From TA-21 sp035620895 (GTDB lineage Archaea; Thermoproteota; Nitrososphaeria; Nitrososphaerales; Nitrososphaeraceae): DNA of 64,000 nucleotides. Of this stretch, positions 53,914-63,169 are shown piece after piece; position 1 is the stretch's first letter, and every line of letters starts with the position of its first letter. The DNA lies in NCBI GenBank assembly GCA_035620895.1, contig DASPFY010000045.1:1-64000 (forward strand), written 5' to 3'. The translations under genes and the position numbers were made by a program. The notes beneath the pieces were generated by a model. That model saw nothing but the letters and a program-made list of their open reading frames with translations, was not told the DNA's origin and did no database searches.

Positions 53914-54903
53914 ATGCCACAAGTAGAGGCAAAAAACTTGTCTGACTTAATGTGGGTAGAAAAATACAGACCTATTAAATTAGATGATATTGTCAACCAA
54001 AAGGAAATCATAGAGAGTCTAAAGAATCTGTTGAAGCAACCTGCTGAAATGCCGCATTTGTTATTTACAGGTCCTGCCGGAGTTGGCAAAACTACTACAG
54101 CTCTTTGTATGTCAAGACAATTACTTGGGGAAGACTGGAAGAGAGATACACTTGAGCTTAATGCCTCCGATGAAAGGGGGATAAAGATGGTTCGAGAGAG
54201 AGTTAAGGAATTTGCCTCGGTCTTCAAGATCAGGATGAGTGAAAAAGATGAAAGAAAATTTAGAATAATAATTTTAGATGAGGCCGATGAAATGACGTCG
54301 GAAGCCCAGACGGCCTTGCGAAGAATAATTGAAGATAGTTCAGAGACTACTCGTTTTGTAATCATATGTAACTATTTGTCGCAAATTATTGAACCTATTC
54401 AAAGTCGCTGTGCAATTTTTAGGTTTAAGAGAATTGAAAAAGAAATCATAGAGAATCATTTAAAATCATTATGTAAAAAGGAGGGAATAAAGTATGATGA
54501 TAAAGCAATTTCTCAAATTTTTGAATCTACCAATGGTGACCTGCGTCATTCAATAAACATCCTTCAAACTGCATCTGTAATGGGATCGATTACAGTTTCA
54601 AATGTGCTCGCATCATTGGGACTTTCAGGAAAATCAAAGGTAAATGATATAATCAAGTTGGCAATGTCAGGTAAATTTAATGAAGCCAGGATCAAACTAC
54701 TTGAATTAACTGCAGTCTATGGAATGTCTGAATTCGATTTTCTAAAGTATGCGTATGAAGCCGTGTATGCTTTAAAGTTGTCCCACCCTGAAGACTTTGC
54801 TTCTCTAATAGCTGAATATGACTATCGTCTAACTCATGGGTCACATCCTGAAATCCAGTTAACTGCATTCTTAGCTCAATTGTCACGGATTGGTGCCAAG
54901 TAG
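53914..54903 (+). CDS. rfcS: Replication factor C small subunit
   Basis: 329 residues. LMWVEKYRPIKLDDIVNQ, Walker A GPAGVGKTTTALCM, Walker B ILDEADEMTSEAQTALRR and the SRC motif (QSRCAIFRF). With the large subunit it loads PCNA on primed DNA. Divergent from gins23-mcm. Normal length. Confidence 0.97.
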   Translation: MPQVEAKNLSDLMWVEKYRPIKLDDIVNQKEIIESLKNLLKQPAEMPHLLFTGPAGVGKTTTALCMSRQLLGEDWKRDTLELNASDERGIKMVRERVKEFASVFKIRMSEKDERKFRIIILDEADEMTSEAQTALRRIIEDSSETTRFVIICNYLSQIIEPIQSRCAIFRFKRIEKEIIENHLKSLCKKEGIKYDDKAISQIFESTNGDLRHSINILQTASVMGSITVSNVLASLGLSGKSKVNDIIKLAMSGKFNEARIKLLELTAVYGMSEFDFLKYAYEAVYALKLSHPEDFASLIAEYDYRLTHGSHPEIQLTAFLAQLSRIGAK

Positions 54904-54995
54904 TTGAGTAGCCATTAGAATATAATTAAAAATTATGAAATAAATCAAAACCATTACATCAAGATTGCCAATAAGACCTAGTTCGGTATGGTAAA

Positions 54996-55268
54996 TCAAT
55001 AATCTTCTTCAAATTCTTCTCCACCATCTTCTTCTTCTACTTCATCAAAATCTTCTTCGAGCTCTTCTCTTTCTTCAGCACTTTTATAGGGAAGATCTGC
55101 TTCACCTGCAGAATTGCAAACCGGACATTTAAATTCAATTGTCTGCCCTTCAAGATCCAGAGGAAATTCCTTTGAGAAAACCTCGTCGCATTTTGAACAT
55201 ACCAAAGTTGTCTGTATATTGTCAGTACTGAACTTGTGCGATTGTAGTCGAAATATGGCAATTGTCAT
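54996..55268 (-). CDS. Zinc-ribbon protein with acidic tail
   Basis: 90 residues. A zinc ribbon, LVCSKCDEVF and FKCPVCNSAG, is followed by an almost wholly Glu/Asp tail (residues 67-90). A TATA-like CTTATAAAA (55296-55304, minus strand) precedes ATG 55268. Such acidic zinc-ribbon proteins resemble transcription elongation-type or chromatin-associated factors; role unknown. Confidence 0.7.
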   Translation of the reverse strand: MTIAIFRLQSHKFSTDNIQTTLVCSKCDEVFSKEFPLDLEGQTIEFKCPVCNSAGEADLPYKSAEEREELEEDFDEVEEEDGGEEFEEDY

Positions 55269-55321
55269 TTCTTCCTACCTATTGAAATAGTCCTTTTTTA
55301 TAAGGATTATTGTAATTTTTA

Positions 55322-55897
55322 CTATACAGTATGTATTTTAGGTTTAGAATCATATATCAGAGCTAACAGATGTGCTCGGGCATCATTTTGGTCAAATAGA
55401 CCACGATTTGCTATTGTTATTATTGTACTGTTGTTTCTAACGCCTCGCATCTTCATACACAAATGCTCTCCTTCTGCAATCACAGTTACGCCTTTAACTC
55501 CCATTTTCATTATCTCGTCTGCGACTTCCTTTGTAAGTCTTTCTTGAATTTGCAATCTTTTAGAGTATTTCTCTACCAGTCGTGCAAGTTTCGATATCCC
55601 AAAGACTTTGCCCGAAGGAGTATAGGCGATGTGCATTCTCCCAAAAAAAGGAAGCATATGATGCTCACACATACTATAAAATTGAATGTCTTTAGCAATA
55701 ATAGAATCAGTTTCTTCACTAAAACTAATTTCAAGCTCAGAATTCATGCAATACCCAGCAAAAATTTCTTCATACATATCTGCAATTCTTTGCGGGGTTC
55801 CCAGTAAGCCTTCACGGTCGGGGTTTTCTCCAAGTTGCACTATCAGCTCCCTAACGAGTTTTTCTATCTTTCTTTTGTTAAATGAAGTCTTTTTCAT
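55322..55897 (-). CDS. folE: GTP cyclohydrolase I
   Basis: 191 residues. NPDREGLLGTPQRIADMYEE, zinc-binding SMCEHHMLPFFGRMHIAY, and the C-terminal LCMKMRGVRNNSTIITIA. It converts GTP to dihydroneopterin triphosphate, the entry to preQ0/archaeosine synthesis here judging from the adjacent queE and queC. 16 bases after queE. Confidence 0.95.
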   Translation of the reverse strand: MKKTSFNKRKIEKLVRELIVQLGENPDREGLLGTPQRIADMYEEIFAGYCMNSELEISFSEETDSIIAKDIQFYSMCEHHMLPFFGRMHIAYTPSGKVFGISKLARLVEKYSKRLQIQERLTKEVADEIMKMGVKGVTVIAEGEHLCMKMRGVRNNSTIITIANRGLFDQNDARAHLLALIYDSKPKIHTV

Positions 55898-55913
55898 GTC
55901 CTATTCCCTTTAA

Positions 55914-56651
55914 TTATCTAGCACCTATCTCTTTATGTAGCTGTGGAATAATCCTCACCTCAGGAAACATGGGTTGGACAACATCATATGTATCTAGAAG
56001 CTTATTAACAGTTGGCTGGTCTATTCCAAAACTAGGCTGAATTATGAAACCCAGAATATCTGAAGGTTTAATTTTCTTTGAAATGTTGTATAACAAATTC
56101 TTGAAACTTTCAAGATTTGTAGAATTAGTCACCACTATTTTAATGTAAGTGGCTTTGTTACTTCCGACTGCTAATTCCAAACATTTAATCTCATTTAATA
56201 TCAAATTATCATATTCCTCATCTTCAACAACTTTAGAATCATCAGTTTTGAATTCAATCTTGCAAATATCAATATAAGGTAAAACCTTACTGAACAGTTC
56301 TGAATCAAAACATGATGATTCTATGTATGTTTTAAGGTTTGTCTGTTTTTTTATAAAATCTGCTAGTTCTATTACAGCTTCAGTTTGCAGTAATGGTTCC
56401 CCTCCTGTAAAATTTACCTTGTAAGTGAATGGTCGGAGTTCTTTAATAATTAGATCTTTAATTTCATCGATTTGGTAATCAGTTCCACTATCTAGAGGTA
56501 ACGCATATTTTGTATCACACCATCTGCATTTTAAATGACAGCCCGATAATCGGATAAACAATGTTTTCTTTCCAACGAATATCCCTTCTCCCTCAATGCT
56601 AGTAAATATCTCACTGACTCTTGCTCTTGCCTTATTTTCAGTTCTTTGCAT
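55914..56651 (-). CDS. queE: 7-carboxy-7-deazaguanine synthase
   Basis: 245 residues. Radical-SAM cluster motif GCHLKCRWC (Cys38, Cys42, Cys45, CX3CX2C as in QueE), preceded by SIEGEGIFVGKKTLFIRLSG, and NFTGGEPLLQ. It contracts 6-carboxytetrahydropterin to the deazapurine CDG. Overlaps queC by 14 bases. Confidence 0.93.
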   Translation of the reverse strand: MQRTENKARARVSEIFTSIEGEGIFVGKKTLFIRLSGCHLKCRWCDTKYALPLDSGTDYQIDEIKDLIIKELRPFTYKVNFTGGEPLLQTEAVIELADFIKKQTNLKTYIESSCFDSELFSKVLPYIDICKIEFKTDDSKVVEDEEYDNLILNEIKCLELAVGSNKATYIKIVVTNSTNLESFKNLLYNISKKIKPSDILGFIIQPSFGIDQPTVNKLLDTYDVVQPMFPEVRIIPQLHKEIGAR

Positions 56652-57348
56652 AAATTGTTTTATCCTCTATACCTGTTTTACTAAATGCCACCTTCCTATT
56701 TATACACGATTCGCATTCTCCACATTGCACTATGTCCTGATTAATTTTTTTACCATTAGAATAACAACTCCACGATTCAAATATTGTATCTCCTAGTATT
56801 TCATAACCCAATTTTAATAGCTCGCATTTAGTTATACCTTCCAGAGATGGCGACCATATGGATACCTTTCTTTTAATTCCATTTTTGATTTTGTCTTCCT
56901 CACCTATATTCAATGTATTTGTTATTGATTGAATAAATTTTGGCCTGCAATCTGGATAATTAAAATCATCAGCGTGAGCGCCGAATACAATCAAATCTGC
57001 ATCAAGACTAAATCCCCAGGCTGTGGCAATTGTTATGAAAATTGCATTTCTAATGGGCACTACTATACTATGGTCGAATTTGGATGGAATTGATAATTTG
57101 CTACTGGTTAGTACGTTTGAACTACCATACAATTCCTTCATAAAATTAATGTCCACTATACGGTATTCATCTGAATTCAAGGCCTTGGCAAGCTTTTTTG
57201 ATTGAATTATCTCGCGTTTGGCTCTTTGACCATAAGAAAATGTAATTATTTTTATTTTATATTTCTTGTAGTATTTGATATAAGCAGCAGCACAGAGTGA
57301 ATCCAGCCCGCCACTCATTATGCATATTGCAATCTTTTCATCTTTCAT
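56638..57348 (-). CDS. queC: 7-cyano-7-deazaguanine synthase
   Basis: From ATG 57348 (MKDEKIAICIMSGGLDSLCA) about 236 residues. SGGLDS is the ATP-pyrophosphatase loop and CGECESCINRK near the C-terminus binds zinc. It makes preQ0 from CDG, ammonia and ATP for archaeosine in tRNA. The frame is open to 57450, but the upstream part overlaps a membrane protein and lacks family similarity. Confidence 0.93.
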   Translation of the reverse strand: MKDEKIAICIMSGGLDSLCAAAYIKYYKKYKIKIITFSYGQRAKREIIQSKKLAKALNSDEYRIVDINFMKELYGSSNVLTSSKLSIPSKFDHSIVVPIRNAIFITIATAWGFSLDADLIVFGAHADDFNYPDCRPKFIQSITNTLNIGEEDKIKNGIKRKVSIWSPSLEGITKCELLKLGYEILGDTIFESWSCYSNGKKINQDIVQCGECESCINRKVAFSKTGIEDKTIYAKN

Positions 57349-57904
57349 GTAATGCGTAGATACCTCCAACTCCATATGATATTGCGACAAATATTCTAGA
57401 TAGTGCCAATACATGTTGATGAAGTAAAACAGAAGAAAGTAGTACGTCAACTAGAAATAAAACTGGGATCATAATAATTGAAATTATTCCAACAATAAAT
57501 TGTTCCTTGTTTCTGTAATTACTATAATATTTAATCAAAAGAAATGTGGAGATGTTACCAGTACCGATTCCTAAGAGTATCAAGTACTGTGAAAATGGGT
57601 GGAATATTGGAATAGCTAAAAAAGGTCCTGCCCAGCTTAGAGCATTAATTATCTTTGCATGAAAAGGCCATTCTATGCTATTTTTCATTCTGTTTCTTAT
57701 GAATTGAAACAGATTATTCATTTTTGTAAAGGTTATTCCCAAAATCAAAGCAAATACCAAAATCCATGAAAGTAGTTGATAGTAAATTGGAACACCATGA
57801 GTTGATAAGAATTCGTTAATTATAGTTCCAGTTAGAACTGCTACAGCGATACTGATAGAAAGAAAGCCAAAAGCTCTAGATTCAATTCCTAGATTTCCAG
57901 GCAA
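57338..57904 (-). CDS. Polytopic membrane protein, unknown
   Basis: 188 residues, about five to six hydrophobic helices (FLSISIAVAVLTGTIINEFL; YLILLGIGTGNISTFLLI; FIVGIISIIMIPVLFLVDVL). Overlaps the start of queC by 11 bases, so probably in the same transcript; it may be an unrelated passenger or a precursor transporter. Not recognised. Confidence 0.6.
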   Translation of the reverse strand: MPGNLGIESRAFGFLSISIAVAVLTGTIINEFLSTHGVPIYYQLLSWILVFALILGITFTKMNNLFQFIRNRMKNSIEWPFHAKIINALSWAGPFLAIPIFHPFSQYLILLGIGTGNISTFLLIKYYSNYRNKEQFIVGIISIIMIPVLFLVDVLLSSVLLHQHVLALSRIFVAISYGVGGIYALHER

Positions 57905-58032
57905 TGGTCTATAAACTTTATTTCTTTAATTTAAAGCATTTAGTGAATACTGTATGAATAGAAAAGGTTTACATTTGGCCGTACGTGATATCTTCCGTTA
58001 ATCATAATGCATACTTGATTTTTGTGATAATC

Positions 58033-58389
58033 CTATCGCTGTTTCGATCCACATTTAGGACAGAATTTTGATGCTGTTTTGAGAGGATACTTGCAATTGT
58101 GACATTTGGTAGTCGATCCCTGTGTGAGATCCTTGAACATATCTGTAACTGCTCCACTTGGTTTGAACGAATCATCAGTATCTGGAAGGAAATCAGAATT
58201 GTTTGATTGATTGTTAATATCATTAATATACATCAATAAGCGAGGTACTGTCTTATTTTTTCCAGGAACATTAACTTGATCACCTAACCACAATGCAAAT
58301 TTTTTTAATGTCATTTCAGGAGTCGAAAAAGTTAGGGAATGTGTAGACATATACTCTTCAGTGGCAGCTCTCCCATTAAAGATCTCCAT
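58033..58389 (-). CDS. Protein with C-terminal zinc ribbon (118 residues)
   Basis: An N-terminal helical region (MTLKKFALWLGDQVNVPG) and a C-terminal zinc ribbon, CHNCKYPLKTASKFCPKC. The tail is close to that of the next gene upstream (58419-58943), while the N-termini differ. Possibly an adaptor; function unknown. Confidence 0.65.
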   Translation of the reverse strand: MEIFNGRAATEEYMSTHSLTFSTPEMTLKKFALWLGDQVNVPGKNKTVPRLLMYINDINNQSNNSDFLPDTDDSFKPSGAVTDMFKDLTQGSTTKCHNCKYPLKTASKFCPKCGSKQR

Positions 58390-58418
58390 AATAGATTAAA
58401 ACAAAATGGAGTTTTTAA

Positions 58419-58943
58419 TTATTGCGAATTCCCACACTTGGGACAGAATTTAGCACTAACAGGAATTGAAGACTTGCAATGGACACAATTCTTTTTTGAA
58501 TCCTGGTTTTTAGCTTCAGGCTTAATTGTTATGTCGACAGGTTTGAATGTTGGCTCGGTTAGTCGATCAGGTGCAGGAAGTAAATATTGACTATCATTTG
58601 ATGGTCTGTTGCCACCGATACTACCACCGCTGTCTACAAATGCATTGACTCCAAATCCAGAACCAGATGAAGGCTCTGCAATTCCTCCAGTTGGATTCTT
58701 TAATGATGAACCTTTGTCTACTGCTGATTTCATTTCCAATATTACTCTAATAGCTAGAAAATTTAGTGCAGAGAGAGTGATCATGAATTTTGCAATTTTT
58801 CCGAAAAATTCTTTATCACCAATTTTTCCTTTTTTGTAAAGTTGAGCATCATCAATAAAAGATTCATAATGGTCTTGAGTCTCGTTTACTAATTGTTTTA
58901 ATTTTTCACTCAACCCTCCAAGCGTATCGACTCCAAATGACAT
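58419..58943 (-). CDS. Protein with C-terminal zinc ribbon (174 residues)
   Basis: Helical N-terminal 90 residues (GGLSEKLKQLVNETQDHYES, FMITLSALNFLAIRVILEM), a Gly/Ser/Pro linker, and a zinc ribbon CVHCKSSIPVSAKFCPKC matching the neighbour at 58033-58389. Same strand, 29 bases apart, so probably one operon. No family recognised. Confidence 0.65.
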   Translation of the reverse strand: MSFGVDTLGGLSEKLKQLVNETQDHYESFIDDAQLYKKGKIGDKEFFGKIAKFMITLSALNFLAIRVILEMKSAVDKGSSLKNPTGGIAEPSSGSGFGVNAFVDSGGSIGGNRPSNDSQYLLPAPDRLTEPTFKPVDITIKPEAKNQDSKKNCVHCKSSIPVSAKFCPKCGNSQ

Positions 58944-59096
58944 AATAAGTGAATTAGCTATGCAGTTTAATAAAAGTTTGAATCCAGTAAAAAAGAATTA
59001 AAAATACTTAAATTGGAAACATGTGATGCGTATTGTTTTGATTAATTCAAATAGCCCCTGAATATTATACTTTGTTTGACCGGGATTCAAATTGAT

Positions 59097-59171
59097 GGAG
59101 GGGTGGTCTAGACTGGTTATGATACCTGCCTTACACGCAGGTGGTCATGGGTTCAAATCCCATCCCCTCCA
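59097..59171 (+). tRNA. tRNA-Val (anticodon UAC)
   Basis: Acceptor stem GGAGGGG (59097-59103) pairs with CCCCTCC (59164-59170), discriminator A 59171. Anticodon stem CCTGC/GCAGG encloses loop CTTACAC, giving UAC. T-stem ATGGG/CCCAT with TTCAAAT loop. CCA is not encoded. A TATA-like AATATTATAC (59061-59070) lies about 30 bases upstream. Confidence 0.95.
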
Positions 59172-59249
59172 TCCTAGTCATGTAATTGTACATTTTGTTT
59201 ATAAACAACTAAAAAAGATTAACTTGTTTTACACACGGTGTACATTCTT

Positions 59250-59275
59250 ATGGTAAATGTCATAGTATTTACCAT
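59250..59275. promoter_or_regulatory. Inverted repeat (9-bp stem, 8-base spacer) between tRNA-Val and glnA
   Basis: ATGGTAAAT (59250-59258) and ATTTACCAT (59267-59275) are perfect complements around GTCATAGT. It lies past both the tRNA end and the glnA stop (59323), so it could serve in termination of convergent transcripts. No T-run is attached. Confidence 0.4.
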
Positions 59276-59322
59276 TATAATAATTTTAGAAATATTCTAC
59301 AAATAAGCAAATTCATGTATGA

Positions 59323-60789
59323 TCATACATCAGCATACATGGTAAATTCATGTGGATGCGGACGTACAGCTAGTTCCATATGTTGTTTAGCCGCATCATC
59401 AATTATACGTTCAATAACACGTTTACTAAATATTGGTTTCAAGAATTCTGAGTCAGATTTTAATTCCTCAATTGATTCTCTTAAACTTGCCGGCAACTGT
59501 TTAATTTTATGTTCTCCTCTTTCAGCATCAGTCATCTTAAATATATCTGCATCAACAGGATCATTTGTTTTAGTTCTCTTTTTAATTCCATCAAGACCAG
59601 CAGCAACAATCGCAGAAAAAGCCAAATATGGATTACATGAGGGATCTGGTGCTCTAAATTCTATCCTTTTCAAGTATGCAAATTTTTCACCCTTATAATG
59701 AGCAGGAATTCTAATTATTGCTGATCTGTTACCAGTGCTCCAAGCAATGTAAACAGGTGCTTCATATCCAGGTATCAACCTTCTATAAGAATTGGTAGTG
59801 GGAGCAACAATGGCTGCCAGAGCTTTTGCGTGATCCAATATTCCACCAATGAAATATCTTGCAATTTGGGATAGCTCGGCATATTTGTCATTTGGATCAT
59901 AGAATAGATTTTTTCCTTTATTCCAGAGACTTACATTGACATGCATTCCAGAACCATTATCCAATGCGATTGGTTTGGGCATCATTGTTGCTATCATATT
60001 ATGCTTTTTCGCAATATTCTTGACAATGTATTTGTAACTTTGAACTGAGTCTGCTGTATTAACAAGGTTGTCGTAGCGAATATCTATTTCACATTGTCCT
60101 GCAGTTGCTACCTCATGATGATGAGCATCGCAAATTATACCGAAATTCGAACTCAGAACATCAACACATTCATGGCGATAGTCCATAAGAGTATCCCCAG
60201 GTGGACTTGGAAGATATCCTTCCCTCAACCTAAGAGTATATCCAACATTTTCTGTTGACCATGGTGCTTCACGAGAAGTTATTTCATAGCTCTGACTATG
60301 AAATGAGGTTAATGTGTTTACTTGAAGTTTATCAAAGACAAAGAATTCTACCTCCGGTCCCCAATATGAGACATCATAACCATTTTCTTTAACGAACTTT
60401 TCTGCGTTCTTGGCTATTCCACGTGGGTCGGCTAGGTAGGGCGCTCTCTTTTCGCCGCCCGATAGAATGTCGCATATGAGTCTAGCTGTGGGATACTTTT
60501 CTATCCATGGAATAAAGGCATATGTGGAAGGATCAGGCCTTATGATTAAATCGGATTCATGAATCTCTGTAAAGCCTTTAATGGAGGATCCGTCAAGTTT
60601 TGGTAATCCGTCCTTAAAGTCTTCCTTCCTTAACATATTAGATGCCATTGTGGTATGGTGAAATCTTCCGAATAATCCGGTAAACTGTAAATCAAGAAAT
60701 TTTATTCCTTCTTCCTTGATCTTAAGTAGAACATCATCGCTAGTATGCGTTAAGGGCTCAAATTCTCCATTAACTATTTTATAAGGCAA
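59323..60789 (-). CDS. glnA: Glutamine synthetase, type I
   Basis: 488 residues. FTGLFGRFHHTTM start, KLDGSSIKGF latch, EVEFFVFD metal ligands, NGSGMHVNVSLW and GRRLIPGYEAPV-like RRLIPGYEAPVYIAWSTGNR, and RIEFRAPDPSCNPYLAFSA. Assimilates ammonia into glutamine, central in an ammonia oxidiser. Whether the adenylation Tyr is present near residue 400 is unclear. Single gene. Confidence 0.96.
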   Translation of the reverse strand: MPYKIVNGEFEPLTHTSDDVLLKIKEEGIKFLDLQFTGLFGRFHHTTMASNMLRKEDFKDGLPKLDGSSIKGFTEIHESDLIIRPDPSTYAFIPWIEKYPTARLICDILSGGEKRAPYLADPRGIAKNAEKFVKENGYDVSYWGPEVEFFVFDKLQVNTLTSFHSQSYEITSREAPWSTENVGYTLRLREGYLPSPPGDTLMDYRHECVDVLSSNFGIICDAHHHEVATAGQCEIDIRYDNLVNTADSVQSYKYIVKNIAKKHNMIATMMPKPIALDNGSGMHVNVSLWNKGKNLFYDPNDKYAELSQIARYFIGGILDHAKALAAIVAPTTNSYRRLIPGYEAPVYIAWSTGNRSAIIRIPAHYKGEKFAYLKRIEFRAPDPSCNPYLAFSAIVAAGLDGIKKRTKTNDPVDADIFKMTDAERGEHKIKQLPASLRESIEELKSDSEFLKPIFSKRVIERIIDDAAKQHMELAVRPHPHEFTMYADV

Positions 60790-60955
60790 TCAGAACCGAT
60801 TATATTATTCTCATAATTAAGTTTTAAATTGAGACAATAGAATTATGTTTGATTTGTAGAGTTGGGAAAGTTCTTTTATATTGTTAAAATATTTACTTGA
60901 TTAAAATTTTAATAAACTGGTATTTAAATAGAAATTACCAAAAAGGTAGAAATTA

Positions 60956-61591
60956 TTGGCGGAAATAGATGATAATAGCAGCAGCAAAAATTCTGAAAGA
61001 AAGATCGACTTAGATTTTATCATGGAACTGCTTAAAAAGGAAACGCAAATTCCAAAGATCCAGGGTATATCGCCTGATATTTATAAGAAAATTGCGCATT
61101 TGATAAAAGAACTCTCCATCCAAAAATATGAAGACCTAGAATTAGATGTGCACCATGAACTGATAAGATTGCTGGTACTATCTACAAAATCATTGATTGA
61201 ATTAAGAACTCGGAAGCTTTTAGAAAATTCTAACGGAAATTTGTCTTCCACTCCATTATCTACTGATGATTATTCTAAATTGACAGATGAAGAGAAGTAT
61301 ATTTTTGAGGAAGAAAGAAAAGTATCTCAAAGAAAGGATTTGATCAAACAATCTTTAATCGATGGAAATGTGAATAATTTAGATTCCATATCGAGAATCA
61401 TAAGGACCAAAATGATTATAATAAGATTTATGGAATCTACGGATCGATTTATGGGAGTTGATATGGCAAAATATGGTCCGTTCATAAAAGAGGACGTTGC
61501 GATTTTACCTTTCGAGAACGCAAGGTCCTTGATAGAAAGAAAAGTAGCAGTTGAAATAAACGATTTGCGATTTCATATTAAGGAAACATAG
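60956..61591 (+). CDS. gins51: GINS complex subunit Gins51
   Basis: 211 residues from TTG 60956. The helical A domain comes first and the C-terminal B domain carries YGPFIKEDVAILPFENARSL followed by IERKVAVEI, the signature of the Sld5/Psf1-type subunit. Together with Gins23 it activates MCM. A TATA-like TATTTAAATA (60921-60930) precedes the start. It is apart from the mcm operon. Confidence 0.85.
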   Translation: MAEIDDNSSSKNSERKIDLDFIMELLKKETQIPKIQGISPDIYKKIAHLIKELSIQKYEDLELDVHHELIRLLVLSTKSLIELRTRKLLENSNGNLSSTPLSTDDYSKLTDEEKYIFEEERKVSQRKDLIKQSLIDGNVNNLDSISRIIRTKMIIIRFMESTDRFMGVDMAKYGPFIKEDVAILPFENARSLIERKVAVEINDLRFHIKET

Positions 61592-61627
61592 ATATTTGTT
61601 TCATCATTATGACTATTAGTAGTCTCC

Positions 61628-61909
61628 TTGCCTCATAATGGAGTCGATATAGATCAGTATATTTTGCTCACGATTTACCCAATTATAGCTTTTTTTGCAA
61701 TAGCTCTACTTGGCAAGAAATTTAAACTTGATGAAGTATTCAAGTATTTTTTCCAAGGTATTAGTTGTATTTTGTTTGCGATTTTTTATATAATCTTAAT
61801 CCCAAGAGGAGGTGCCCAAGGTCTTGCCTTAGTTTTGATATTGTTTGGAGTCTTGTTATTTTTTATGGCCAGAAAGCATAAGATATCTCCAAAAGACCAA
61901 ACTCCATAG
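61628..61909 (+). CDS. Small three-TM membrane protein
   Basis: 93 residues with three hydrophobic helices (YILLTIYPIIAFFAIALLG; FFQGISCILFAIFYIILIP; GLALVLILFGVLLFFMA) and a basic C-terminus. 36 bases after gins51, possibly the same transcript. Unknown function. Confidence 0.6.
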   Translation: MPHNGVDIDQYILLTIYPIIAFFAIALLGKKFKLDEVFKYFFQGISCILFAIFYIILIPRGGAQGLALVLILFGVLLFFMARKHKISPKDQTP

Positions 61910-61964
61910 CAATAACATTCATATCTCAAACTAGTCTGGTCTAAATTTTCTAGTTCTTGGTGTA

Positions 61965-62990
61965 CTAATGAGAATACCTTCTTCGTCTATATTCAATTAG
62001 TCCCATTAACTGATATCCATACTCTAAATTATGTTTGACATGATTTATTCCATGTGAACCATGTGGAACAAATTTACCATCTAGCACATTCTCTACATAT
62101 GTCTTTACCTTCCTGATTGAGATTGTAGCATGTTGTAGTTGTCTATCATTAAGTTTTCTTCCCAATTCTTTTTCAATTTGATGACTAAACTCCTCTGTTC
62201 CAATTAGTCTTGAATATTTTTGTAATTTGCTGTAATTTATGCACAAGTCAGTTATTTTCTTAAAATCTTGTTCTGGTATTTTTGCCAACAACTCATTCAG
62301 TTCATTCTTCTTCCTTCCGGTAATAACACTGAGGTTATTGACAAGATCTTTCTTGCTCATTATATTTTCCTTCACAGAAGAAGGTATCAAAGGTTGTAGG
62401 AAAGAATTATCATTAGGCTTTTTAGCATCTAAATTATCGGTTTTTTGCACATCAGCAACAATTAGTCCAGAAATATCCAATTTCTTATTTGCTGCATCAT
62501 GTTTATTCTTCAGATAATATCTTTCCAATCCATAAAGATTTACCTTTTCACCACTGATGTCGGAACCTCTTCTAATAATTGAAATAATATTCAGAATGAT
62601 TTTTGGGTAATAGTTTTTTAATTCATTATCAACATTATCGTAATTCTCCATTATGTCTTTATATATACTAAATATCGCATCGCTTACTACTCTATTCATT
62701 AATTGGTTTTCCGAATTTACTATTGTTTCATATTTCTTGTTATCCAAACCTCTTGCTCCGATCGTCAGAAAATCGCAAAGTTCAGCTTTTGAAAAAATGT
62801 ATTTATTTTCATCGCATATTACAACTATTGCTTTCATAATATTTATCCAAAATTTATCATTTTCGGAAGTTTCCAGATTTTTCACCAATGAGGAAGTATC
62901 TTGTTTTATCTTATTGTTGGTTATTCGCAATTCATCTAGTGTTTGAGAAAGTATCCTTTCTGGATTGATGTTATTATTTTTATTTGTCAA
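61965..62990 (-). CDS. Large helical soluble protein, unknown function
   Basis: 341 residues from TTG 62990, predicted mostly alpha-helical. The C-terminal part (RQLQHATISIRKVKTYVENV, VPHGSHGINHVKHNLEYGYQ) has several His/Asn residues. The N-terminal half includes WINIMKAIVVICDENKYIFS. No known domain recognised. Likely a lineage-specific protein. Confidence 0.6.
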   Translation of the reverse strand: MTNKNNNINPERILSQTLDELRITNNKIKQDTSSLVKNLETSENDKFWINIMKAIVVICDENKYIFSKAELCDFLTIGARGLDNKKYETIVNSENQLMNRVVSDAIFSIYKDIMENYDNVDNELKNYYPKIILNIISIIRRGSDISGEKVNLYGLERYYLKNKHDAANKKLDISGLIVADVQKTDNLDAKKPNDNSFLQPLIPSSVKENIMSKKDLVNNLSVITGRKKNELNELLAKIPEQDFKKITDLCINYSKLQKYSRLIGTEEFSHQIEKELGRKLNDRQLQHATISIRKVKTYVENVLDGKFVPHGSHGINHVKHNLEYGYQLMGLIEYRRRRYSH

Positions 62991-63169
62991 TAGTTGGTCA
63001 CTGTTATTATGCTATAATACTAATTATAGTATTTGCTATTTAAAGTAAATTTCTAATAATTCGTTAGACTTGGATTTCTTTTTGATTGTGTTAATTTGCT
63101 CTTGATCTGGCAACTCTTAGGACATGACTATGATCTTGATTTGTACGATTCACATGCAACAACCTAAAG

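Noticed and set aside
53856..54365. Minus-strand ORF (169 aa)
   Set aside because: Antisense to rfcS, which is certain; composition is Ser/Leu/Ile shadow.
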